Origin: a bacterium | GTDB lineage: Bacteria > Patescibacteriota > Minisyncoccia > UBA6257 > 2-01-FULL-56-20 | Direction of reading: 5' to 3' | NCBI GenBank assembly: GCA_021813155.1 | Contig: JAKALK010000013.1 | Coordinates: 1 to 16,511, forward strand | DNA: 16,511 nucleotides | In this document: one piece after another, positions 6,762-12,827 of the stretch | How positions within the stretch are numbered: the first letter of the stretch is position 1 | Layout of the letters: each line of letters starts with the position of its first letter | Made by a program: the position numbers and the translations under genes | The notes under the pieces: generated by a model | The model's input: the letters and a program-made list of their open reading frames with translations, nothing else | Told to the model about the DNA's origin: nothing | The model's database searches: none

Positions 6762-7682
6762 ATGGAGCTTATTTTCAGCGCTTCGATTCTCGCGGCGTTT
6801 TTGGCTGGGATGGTTGCGCTTTTTGCTCCGTGTTGCATCACCGTACTTTTACCGGCTTATCTGGCTTCGGCTTTTAGGGAAAAACGAAATATTATCCGAA
6901 TGACTCTGGTCTTTTTCTCTGGGATCGCAGTAATCCTTATTCCGATTGGACTCGGTGCGGCTTGGCTGGCTCAAATCTTTCAGGATTTTCACAAGGAGAT
7001 GTATTTGATTGGTGGGATGTTTATGATTTTTTTGGCGGTTTTTTCGCTTCTTGGGAAAAGCATTACTATGCTCCCGGTGCTAAAAAATATAAAGCCGAAA
7101 CTTAACTCCGCTCATCCGAAATCAGTGTTTCTTCTTGGGATCCTCTCTGGCGGCGCGACTTCTTGTTGCGCTCCGGTTTTGGCCGGCGCAGTCACGCTCG
7201 CTGTTATCTCCGGTGTTTTTTGGAAAGCGCTAGTCGTCACGTTTGCCTACGTTTTCGGAATGGTTTTCCCGCTTTTCTTGGCCGCTTACTTTTACGATAA
7301 GTTCAAACTCGAAAAATCTAAACTGATTCAAGGCAAGGTGATTGAGTTCAAATTTGGCGGTAAAACCAGATTTGTCCATTCGACTAATCTCTTAGCTGCC
7401 GCTGTATTTCTTCTGATTGGCGTAACGATGGTTGTTCTCGGATTTTCCGGGAATGCCTATTGGGCGCCCGAGTTTCAGGTGGCTGTTGGTAAATTCCTGA
7501 ATAAAACTACCGCGAGTTTTTTCGAACTCGTGAAAGGAACTCCGGAAATTCTTTGGGCCGCGCTGATCTTAGGATTCTTCGCTTATCTTGTTTATCTGGC
7601 GCTTAGAAGGAGCAAGGAAGATGCAAGCCGAGAAATTAATCCAGTCGAGAGTAAAACCCCCGCCAAGCCGTCGTGCCACTAA
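6762..7682 (+). CDS. CcdA/DsbD-like transmembrane thiol-electron transporter
   Basis: 306 residues, polytopic membrane protein of the cytochrome c biogenesis/DsbD transmembrane family (LysE-like fold). These proteins move reducing equivalents from cytoplasmic thioredoxin to extracytoplasmic thiols. The two diagnostic segments are AGMVALFAPCCITVLLPAYL (15-34) and GILSGGATSCCAPVLAGAVT (126-145), each contributing the redox-active Cys of the pair. Both sites here are doubled to CC (24-25 and 135-136). About seven to eight hydrophobic segments are visible, with the last ones (209-228, 262-281) forming an extension beyond minimal CcdA. The tail ends in PSCH, a possible extra metal site. It follows the DUF1573 gene by 2 bp, so the two probably work together. 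The family is clear, while the partner and role (disulfide reduction versus copper reduction) are inferred. Confidence 0.88.
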   Translation: MELIFSASILAAFLAGMVALFAPCCITVLLPAYLASAFREKRNIIRMTLVFFSGIAVILIPIGLGAAWLAQIFQDFHKEMYLIGGMFMIFLAVFSLLGKSITMLPVLKNIKPKLNSAHPKSVFLLGILSGGATSCCAPVLAGAVTLAVISGVFWKALVVTFAYVFGMVFPLFLAAYFYDKFKLEKSKLIQGKVIEFKFGGKTRFVHSTNLLAAAVFLLIGVTMVVLGFSGNAYWAPEFQVAVGKFLNKTTASFFELVKGTPEILWAALILGFFAYLVYLALRRSKEDASREINPVESKTPAKPSCH

Positions 7683-7697
7683 AGCAAAATTAACATA

Positions 7698-7739
7698 CCA
7701 ACCCCAGGCGGGCGACAGTAATCTCGCTTAGGGTGTGGG
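7698..7739 (+). other. Possible intercistronic stem-loop in the copper cluster
   Basis: In the 72-bp gap after the CcdA-like gene, ACCAACCCC (7698-7706) can pair imperfectly with GGGTGTGGGT (7730-7739) around an inner stem formed by GGGCGA and TCGCTT. TAAAAT follows at 7740-7745. It may be an mRNA processing or stability element, or a weak internal promoter region. There is no T-run, so it is not a terminator. Confidence 0.3.
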
Positions 7740-7754
7740 TAAAATAAACAAAAA

Positions 7755-8681
7755 ATGGAAGAACAAAAAGAAAATATTAGTCCCGCAGTCCCTCCGCAAA
7801 AAGATAACTTCTGGAAATGGGTTGCTCTTTTTGCAATTGTCGTTTCGGTGTTTACTCAAATTTACTACATCGGTCTGAATAACCAGAAAAAAAATAATCC
7901 AAATCAGGAAAGTAGAACGGTGCTTAATTCCGAAAACGAAGTCTCGCTGGAGAGCGGTGTTGAATTGCCAATCGAGTGGCAGGATATCGGCAAGAAAATG
8001 ATTGGCGCGGGTGTAATTGATGAACAGGCGTTTCAAGCTATTTACAAAAGCAGAGGAGGCCTGAGCCCGGAGCAAAAAAGACTTCTTTCTGAATCAGTGA
8101 GTGGCAAGATAATGATGACAGCCCAAAACTCTGCTTATTGGCTTAACCTTCTTTGGGCATTCGGGTTAGCGAATAAGAATCAGATTTTGGATAAAGGTCC
8201 GATGCAAGATTCACAATACGGCGGAGCGGGAAATTTTGCCTCGACTGGCGGGTGGACTCTTGCTAAAGGAAATCCAATGAGCCACTACTCGGCGCATGAG
8301 TTAGTAAAACTCACTCCCGACGAACAGTTTTTAGTTGAAAAAGTTTCTAAAGGTATTTACCGACCTTGTTGTGGTAATTCAACATATTTCCCTGACTGCA
8401 ATCACGGAATGGCTATGCTTGGTCTTCTCGAACTTATGGCCGCGAACGGCGTGAGTGAACAGGAAATGTATAAGGTTGCCCTGCGAGTGAATACTTACTG
8501 GTTTCCGGATACATATCTCACTATTGACAAATATCTTAAAATGAAAGGGTCTAATCTTGCCTCTGCTGATCCAAAAGAAATACTTGGAGAAGAATTTTCG
8601 AGCGCTTATGGCTACCAGGGCATAGTAAGCCAAATTAAAGCGCCCGAAAGAAAGTCGAGTGGGGGAGGGTGCGGAGTATAA
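7755..8681 (+). CDS. Membrane-anchored protein with CC/CNHG motif, unknown function
   Basis: 308 residues. A polar cytoplasmic tail is followed by one membrane anchor (about 20-38) and a large extracytoplasmic domain. The core contains RPCCGNSTYFPDCNHGMAML (203-222): Cys205, Cys206, Cys215 and His217 form an obvious metal-binding or redox site. It is followed by a helical segment LGLLELMAANGVSEQEMY. Conserved-looking aromatic and His residues (HYSAHELVKL, 177-186) precede it, and the protein ends in GGGCGV with one more Cys. I do not know a named domain for it, though I have the impression of similar proteins in other CPR genomes beside CcdA-like genes. It sits mid-cluster, followed 5 bp later by DUF302. 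A copper sensor, copper reductase or disulfide partner of CcdA are all possible. Confidence 0.8.
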   Translation: MEEQKENISPAVPPQKDNFWKWVALFAIVVSVFTQIYYIGLNNQKKNNPNQESRTVLNSENEVSLESGVELPIEWQDIGKKMIGAGVIDEQAFQAIYKSRGGLSPEQKRLLSESVSGKIMMTAQNSAYWLNLLWAFGLANKNQILDKGPMQDSQYGGAGNFASTGGWTLAKGNPMSHYSAHELVKLTPDEQFLVEKVSKGIYRPCCGNSTYFPDCNHGMAMLGLLELMAANGVSEQEMYKVALRVNTYWFPDTYLTIDKYLKMKGSNLASADPKEILGEEFSSAYGYQGIVSQIKAPERKSSGGGCGV

Positions 8682-8686
8682 ACATT

Positions 8687-9073
8687 ATGCAATACAACTA
8701 CAAGAAAAGCCTTACGCTGCCTTTCAATGAGGTAGTTCAAAAAACAAAGCAGGAACTCTCAAATGAGGGCTTCGGCGTGTTAATGGAGATTGATATAAGT
8801 GCAGTTCTTAAAAATAAAATCGGTGCCGATTATCACGAATGTCTAATTCTAGGAGCCTGTAACCCCCAGTTGGCTTATTCTTCGCTTTTGGCCGAAAGCG
8901 GAGTGAGTATGTTTTTGCCCTGCAATGTTGTCATTCAAAAAGAAGGAGATCAAGTTTCGGTAGGCACGATTCTGCCAAAAACTTTTGCTAAGATTATCGG
9001 GAATAAGAAACTGATGAGCGTCGCCAAGGTGGTCGAAGAAAGACTTAAAAAAGTTGTTGATCGCGTAGAATGA
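8687..9073 (+). CDS. DUF302 family protein
   Basis: 128 residues, soluble and probably cytoplasmic (no signal). The DUF302 pattern is visible: N-terminal KTKQELSNEGFGVLMEID (19-36), then CLILGACNPQLAYSSLLAES (52-71) and FLPCNVVIQKEG (76-87), with Cys52, Cys58 and Cys79 conserved-looking. The biochemical function of DUF302 is not established. It often occurs near redox and heavy-metal genes. The ATG at 8687 is preferred over the in-frame upstream ATG at 8669, which overlaps the preceding gene, because GGAG (8672-8675) precedes it by 11 nt. Its TGA overlaps the next ATG (ATGA at 9070), so translation of the next gene is coupled. Confidence 0.85.
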   Translation: MQYNYKKSLTLPFNEVVQKTKQELSNEGFGVLMEIDISAVLKNKIGADYHECLILGACNPQLAYSSLLAESGVSMFLPCNVVIQKEGDQVSVGTILPKTFAKIIGNKKLMSVAKVVEERLKKVVDRVE

Positions 9074-9504
9074 TTTTGAAGTCGATTATAAGAGGTGCGG
9101 CAGCGACTTTAATCCTGCTTTTCGGGTATTTCGTAATAGTATCTCTGGTTTCGGGTTTAGATTTTGCCGAGGGCCAATTTGTGCAATTCTGGTATTTTCT
9201 GGTTAGTTTGGCGCTGGGCTTTGGGCTACAAGTCGGTCTCTATTCCTACCTTCGGAGTTTAGTTAAGCAAATGGCCGGCGGAAAAGTTTTAGCAGTTTCC
9301 GGAACTACCTCTACAGCGGCAATGATTTCTTGCTGCACTCATTATCTGGCTAATTTATTGCCGATTTTGGGTACCGCTGGAATAGTAGTTTTTGTAGCCC
9401 AGTATCAGGTCGAAATCTTCTATGCTGGCATACTATTTAATATTTTTGGTATTGCCTACATAGTTAGAAAATTAATTCAATTCAGAAAACACGCAATCAG
9501 TTAG
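9070..9504 (+). CDS. Small membrane protein with an intramembrane CC-x-H motif
   Basis: 144 residues with about four hydrophobic segments (8-30, 38-60, 76-110 and 114-133). TTSTAAMISCCTHYLANLLP (79-98) places Cys88, Cys89 and His91 at or within the third segment. This looks like the redox-Cys segment of CcdA-type carriers or the Cys pair of metal importers such as MerT. I do not recognise a named family. Start overlaps the DUF302 stop (ATGA), so it is tightly coupled to it. A role in moving electrons or copper across the membrane is inferred from the motif and the neighbours. Confidence 0.75.
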   Translation: MILKSIIRGAAATLILLFGYFVIVSLVSGLDFAEGQFVQFWYFLVSLALGFGLQVGLYSYLRSLVKQMAGGKVLAVSGTTSTAAMISCCTHYLANLLPILGTAGIVVFVAQYQVEIFYAGILFNIFGIAYIVRKLIQFRKHAIS

Positions 9505-9522
9505 AAGTTTCAAATTTCTAAC
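9500..9522 (+). other. Intercistronic hairpin overlapping a stop codon
   Basis: GTTAGAAGTT (9500-9509) pairs with AATTTCTAAC (9513-9522), ten pairs with one G-U and a 3-nt loop. It includes the TAG stop of the preceding gene. No T-run follows, so it more likely affects mRNA stability or processing than termination. Confidence 0.4.
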
Positions 9523-9540
9523 AGCTTGTAAAAATTAATC

Positions 9541-10041
9541 ATGGAAAATTCATCCGAACAAATCTCAAATGGGAAAAATAAAAAAATTTGGATTCCGGTT
9601 GGTATTATCGTGTTGGCGATTATTGTTGGTTTAGTTTTTGTTAACCGATCCAGCAAGAAAGCCGAGGAATTATCTCTGCCCGCCAATTCAACGGCTAATA
9701 ACGGTCAAACATATGAAACGATTACTTCAAATGAGAACGGCGTTGAGGTTTCTGTCACTCCGATTAATCTCACGCCAAGTTCCAAAGAGTGGTCATTTGG
9801 AGTGAGTCTTAATACCCATTCTCAGGACTTATCCGAGGATTTGGCTTTAGTTTCGGAACTTGCCTTAAGCAATGGTCAAACTGTGAAACCGCTAGCCTGG
9901 GAGGGTGATGCGCCCGGCGGCCATCATAGAAACGGGATCTTAAAATTTTCCGCTGTTCCGGGTACTGTATCAGATCTTACTTTAAGGATTTTTAAAGTCG
10001 GCGGGATTCCAATACGGGAATTCAAATGGAAAATAAAATGA
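9541..10041 (+). CDS. Membrane-anchored extracytoplasmic protein with PGGHH motif
   Basis: 166 residues. A Lys-rich N-terminal tail and one membrane anchor (about 16-34) are followed by a beta-rich domain of about 120 residues: NGVEVSVTPINLTP (66-79), WSFGVSLNTHSQDLS (84-98) and WEGDAPGGHHRNGILKFSAV (120-139). His127 and His128, with His93, are candidate metal ligands. The arrangement (strand, loop with GGHH, strand) resembles small cupredoxin-like or Ig-like periplasmic copper proteins, but I cannot assign it to one. The gene lies between the CC-x-H membrane protein and the YHS protein, and ends 4 bp before the latter. A role as extracytoplasmic metal-binding partner is inferred. Confidence 0.75.
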   Translation: MENSSEQISNGKNKKIWIPVGIIVLAIIVGLVFVNRSSKKAEELSLPANSTANNGQTYETITSNENGVEVSVTPINLTPSSKEWSFGVSLNTHSQDLSEDLALVSELALSNGQTVKPLAWEGDAPGGHHRNGILKFSAVPGTVSDLTLRIFKVGGIPIREFKWKIK

Positions 10042-10045
10042 TAAA

Positions 10046-10219
10046 ATGAAAATAGACCAAACAGAAGAATTGAAAAAGGTTATAGACATAGTTTGCGGCA
10101 TGGAACTTGATCAAGCTAATATTAAACACACTGTCGAGTACAAGGGAGAGAACTACTATTTTTGCTCCGATTCCTGCCGAAAGCATTTTGTTGATGATCC
10201 CAAAAAATATACTGGGTAA
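10046..10219 (+). CDS. Small YHS-domain metal-binding protein
   Basis: A 57-residue ORF easily missed because of its size. After a short polar start it has the full YHS pattern: VCGMEL (16-21), then VEYKGENYYFCSDSCRKHFV (30-49), ending DDPKKYTG. Cys17, Cys40 and Cys44 are the metal-ligand positions. YHS modules often occur as a domain of, or next to, heavy-metal P-type ATPases. Here the module is free-standing, two genes upstream of the copper ATPase, and probably acts as a cytoplasmic metallochaperone or sensor (inference). It begins 4 bp after the preceding stop and is followed 27 bp later by DUF5676, so it is surely part of the operon. Confidence 0.88.
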   Translation: MKIDQTEELKKVIDIVCGMELDQANIKHTVEYKGENYYFCSDSCRKHFVDDPKKYTG

Positions 10220-10246
10220 AATAAAGGCCATAGAAAAATAACTAAC

Positions 10247-10522
10247 ATGAAACTTGATACAAGAAAATTTACACTTTCAGCCGGTTTAACGATGGCGGTT
10301 ATATATGTAATCTGTACGGTTTTTGTGGCGCTTTTTCCGGATGCCGCTACAAAAATTCTTGGCTGGATGATTCATCTAACTCTAGGAGATGAAGTTGCGA
10401 GAGGGCAGAATATAAGCTTCGGCGGATTTTTTGTAAGCTTAATCCAACTTGTGTTTTATGCTTCTTTGTCGGCTTGGATTTTCTCGTCTCTATATAATAA
10501 ATTCTTTGATAAGAGCAAATAA
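10247..10522 (+). CDS. DUF5676 family membrane protein
   Basis: 91 residues with two hydrophobic segments (about 11-31 and 58-82). The pattern KFTLSAGLTMAVIYVICTVF (7-26), VALFPDAATKILGWMIHLTL (27-46) and FGGFFVSLIQLVFYASLSAW (58-77) matches the DUF5676 family of small membrane proteins. I recall these as commonly encoded next to HMBD-containing copper ATPases. The stop TAA shares its last A with the ATG of the ATPase (TAATG), so the two are translationally coupled. A helper role for the ATPase is inferred from that coupling; no function is established. Confidence 0.82.
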   Translation: MKLDTRKFTLSAGLTMAVIYVICTVFVALFPDAATKILGWMIHLTLGDEVARGQNISFGGFFVSLIQLVFYASLSAWIFSSLYNKFFDKSK

Positions 10523-12696
10523 TGGAAAATCATTCTTGTTGCCGCGATAATAATAAAATGGAGAATCACGAGAAGATGAAAATGGGCGAGGGGACTATTT
10601 TTACTTGTCCGATGCACCCGGAAATTCAGGAAGAAAAACCTGGAATGTGTCCGGAGTGCGGGATGGCGTTGGTTCCCAGCCAAAAAATAAAAGTCAAAAG
10701 TCAAAAATTTACTCACGGTGAACGCGAAGCTGATAGGCACGCTGGTCATTCCACTGCCGCCTTCCTAAAGAAATTCTGGGTAAGTTTGATATTAAGCGTT
10801 CCAGTTGTCCTTTATTCTGAATTTGCCAAGATGACGCTTAAAATCCAAATGCCGGAATTTCCCGGTTCGGGATATTTGCCGGTTATTTTAGGATCGATAG
10901 TTTTTTTCTACGGCGGCAAGGTTTTTATTCAAAGCGCAATTCGGGAAATCAGAGGGAAAATGCCCGGGATGATGACCTTAATTGCTCTCGCGATAGTTGC
11001 CGCGTATGGTTTTAGTATATTTGTAGTCCTGCGGGGCGCTGGCGAGACTTTGTTTTGGGAGCTCACGACGCTTATTACAATCATGCTTTTGGGGCACTGG
11101 ATTGAAATGCGAGCGGTTCAAGGAGCTCAAGGTGCACTAAAAGAGCTTTCGAAGCTTTTACCGGATTCGGCCGAAGTAATTAGAAACAACAAAACCGAGA
11201 CCATTGACCTTCAGGAAATTAAAGAAGGAGATATAGTTTTTGTGCGGCCGGGAGGTAGGATTCCAGCTGATGGCGCAGTAATCGAAGGGCAATCGGAAGT
11301 TAACGAATCAATGATTACAGGCGAATCGGCTTTGGTTGCCAAAAAGATTAACTCCGAAGTGATTGCCGGTACAGTGAACGCAGACGGTTCGTTAAAAATT
11401 AAAGTTACTAAAATTGGCGACCACACCTTTTTAGCGGGAGTGATGCGCTTGGTACGCGAGGCGCAGGCGTCAAAGTCAAAACTTCAAATCCTTTCTGATC
11501 GTGCCGCCTACTTTTTAACGATTATCGCCGTTGCAGCTGGCGGTCTATCTTTTATTCTTTGGCTCCTGGCCAAATCAGGGTTTGATTTCGCCGTTGAACG
11601 GTTGGTGGCGGTTCTCGTTATTGCTTGTCCACATGCGCTCGGGCTTGCTGTGCCGCTCGTGGCTTCAATCTCAACTACGATGGCCGCCAAAAATGGTTTT
11701 CTGATACGAAACAGATTGAGCTTGGAAGCGGCCAGAAACATCGATGGTGTTTTATTCGACAAAACTGGAACACTTACGAAAGGCGAATATGGCGTTTCGA
11801 AAATTTGGCTGGGAGTTGGTAGAGGAGAGGAGGAAATAATTTCTCTTGCAGCCGCAGTGGATGCTCATTCGGAGCATTCAATTTCTCGGGCAATTTTAGC
11901 GGAAGCCGATAAAAGAAAGATTAAAATCGAAGAGGCAAAAAATTTCAGACGACTACCGGGCAGAGGAGTGACGGGTGAAGTTGGGGGACTTCAAATTTCA
12001 GTTGGTGGACAGACCCTTGCTGAAGAAAATGGAGTGGTAGTGCCGAAAAATTTAGAAGAAGAATTTAGGGCTGAAGCCGAGAAAGGAAAAACTATAATTT
12101 ATATCCTCGAAGGAAGAAATTTTTTTGGAGCGCTGGCATTTTCTGATATTATCCGCGATGAATCACGAGAAGCGATCGCTGATTTGAAATCGATGGGGGT
12201 TAAGGTGGCGATGATCACTGGCGATGCGGAGAAGGTGGCGGAATGGGTGGCTAAGGATTTGGGAATTGATGAGTATTTCGCGCGCGTGTTGCCTGGTGAG
12301 AAATCGGAAAAAGTAAAATTACTTCAATCAAAAGGAATGAAGGTGGCGATGGTGGGAGATGGCATCAATGACGCGCCGGCGCTGGTGCAAGCGGATTTAG
12401 GAGTAGCCATTGGCGCTGGCACGAATGTGGCGATTGAGTCGGCTGGGATTATTCTCGTTCGGAATGATCCTAGGGATATCGTTAAAATTATACGTCTTTC
12501 ACGACTGACGTATCGAAAGATGTTGCAAAATCTTTTTTGGGCTACCGGTTATAATGTAGTAGCTATTCCACTCGCCGCCGGTGTTTTGTGGAATCAGGGC
12601 ATCACTTTGGCGCCCGCTTTTGCGGCGGTTCTTATGTCGCTTTCAACTATAATTGTTTCCATAAACGCGGTTTTACTTAGGAAGCGGACGTTATGA
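10522..12696 (+). CDS. copB: Copper-transporting P1B-type ATPase (CPH/CopB-like)
   Basis: 724 residues, heavy-metal efflux pump of the inner membrane. A His/Cys/Met-rich N-terminus (ENHSCC..., 2-7) leads into a heavy-metal-binding module FTCPMHPEI (27-35)...CPECGMALVP (43-52). Transmembrane segments follow, then the actuator MITGESALV (264-272), the ion-binding IACPHALGL (367-375), the phosphorylation site DKTGTLT (413-419), MITGD (564-568) and the hinge VGDGINDAPA (611-620). The CPH rather than CPC motif places it in the CopB-like subgroup, usually linked to copper/silver export. The nucleotide-domain HP dipeptide is replaced by HS (SEHSISRAI, 450-458). This may be a subgroup variant. It closes the copper/thiol cluster and is followed by a strong terminator. 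The direction of transport is inferred from the family. Confidence 0.93.
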   Translation: MENHSCCRDNNKMENHEKMKMGEGTIFTCPMHPEIQEEKPGMCPECGMALVPSQKIKVKSQKFTHGEREADRHAGHSTAAFLKKFWVSLILSVPVVLYSEFAKMTLKIQMPEFPGSGYLPVILGSIVFFYGGKVFIQSAIREIRGKMPGMMTLIALAIVAAYGFSIFVVLRGAGETLFWELTTLITIMLLGHWIEMRAVQGAQGALKELSKLLPDSAEVIRNNKTETIDLQEIKEGDIVFVRPGGRIPADGAVIEGQSEVNESMITGESALVAKKINSEVIAGTVNADGSLKIKVTKIGDHTFLAGVMRLVREAQASKSKLQILSDRAAYFLTIIAVAAGGLSFILWLLAKSGFDFAVERLVAVLVIACPHALGLAVPLVASISTTMAAKNGFLIRNRLSLEAARNIDGVLFDKTGTLTKGEYGVSKIWLGVGRGEEEIISLAAAVDAHSEHSISRAILAEADKRKIKIEEAKNFRRLPGRGVTGEVGGLQISVGGQTLAEENGVVVPKNLEEEFRAEAEKGKTIIYILEGRNFFGALAFSDIIRDESREAIADLKSMGVKVAMITGDAEKVAEWVAKDLGIDEYFARVLPGEKSEKVKLLQSKGMKVAMVGDGINDAPALVQADLGVAIGAGTNVAIESAGIILVRNDPRDIVKIIRLSRLTYRKMLQNLFWATGYNVVAIPLAAGVLWNQGITLAPAFAAVLMSLSTIIVSINAVLLRKRTL

Positions 12697-12700
12697 TAAG

Positions 12701-12732
12701 TAAATTTCCACGGGTTTACGCTTGGAAATTTA
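12701..12732 (+). repeat. Perfect 10-bp inverted repeat just after the copper ATPase
   Basis: TAAATTTCCA (12701-12710) and TGGAAATTTA (12723-12732) are perfect inverted copies separated by 12 bp. It starts 4 bp after the ATPase stop and precedes the GC-rich terminator. It could be a 3' mRNA stabilising hairpin or a protein-binding site. Confidence 0.5.
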
Positions 12733-12746
12733 TTGAGTTAAGTAAG

Positions 12747-12781
12747 AAAACCACCCCCGGCTGTGCCCGGGGTGGTTTTTT
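12747..12781 (+). terminator. Strong intrinsic terminator of the copper cluster
   Basis: ACCACCCC (12750-12757) pairs with GGGGTGGT (12769-12776), with an inner GG/CC pair around the loop. An A-run precedes the stem and six Ts follow (12776-12781). It separates the copper cluster from mnmA. Confidence 0.93.
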
Positions 12782-12827
12782 GTCTCGGTTGATTTTTCGT
12801 AAAATAAAAGCGAGAATAGCGGGGATT

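Noticed and set aside
7728..8075. Minus-strand 115-codon frame opposite the CC/CNHG gene
   Set aside because: It is a shadow of the plus-strand gene, which has the operon context and a clear anchor and Cys/His motif.
10456..10749. Minus-strand 97-codon frame opposite the DUF5676-ATPase junction
   Set aside because: It lies opposite two recognised, overlapping genes and has no own signals.
12789..12817. Promoter for mnmA (TTGATT with GAGAAT)
   Set aside because: The -10 half matches poorly and no better combination was found, so I did not list it as a feature.
12693..12827. Upstream extension of the MnmA frame from an ATG near the copper ATPase stop
   Set aside because: The extension crosses the inverted repeat and the strong intrinsic terminator and encodes nothing MnmA-like.
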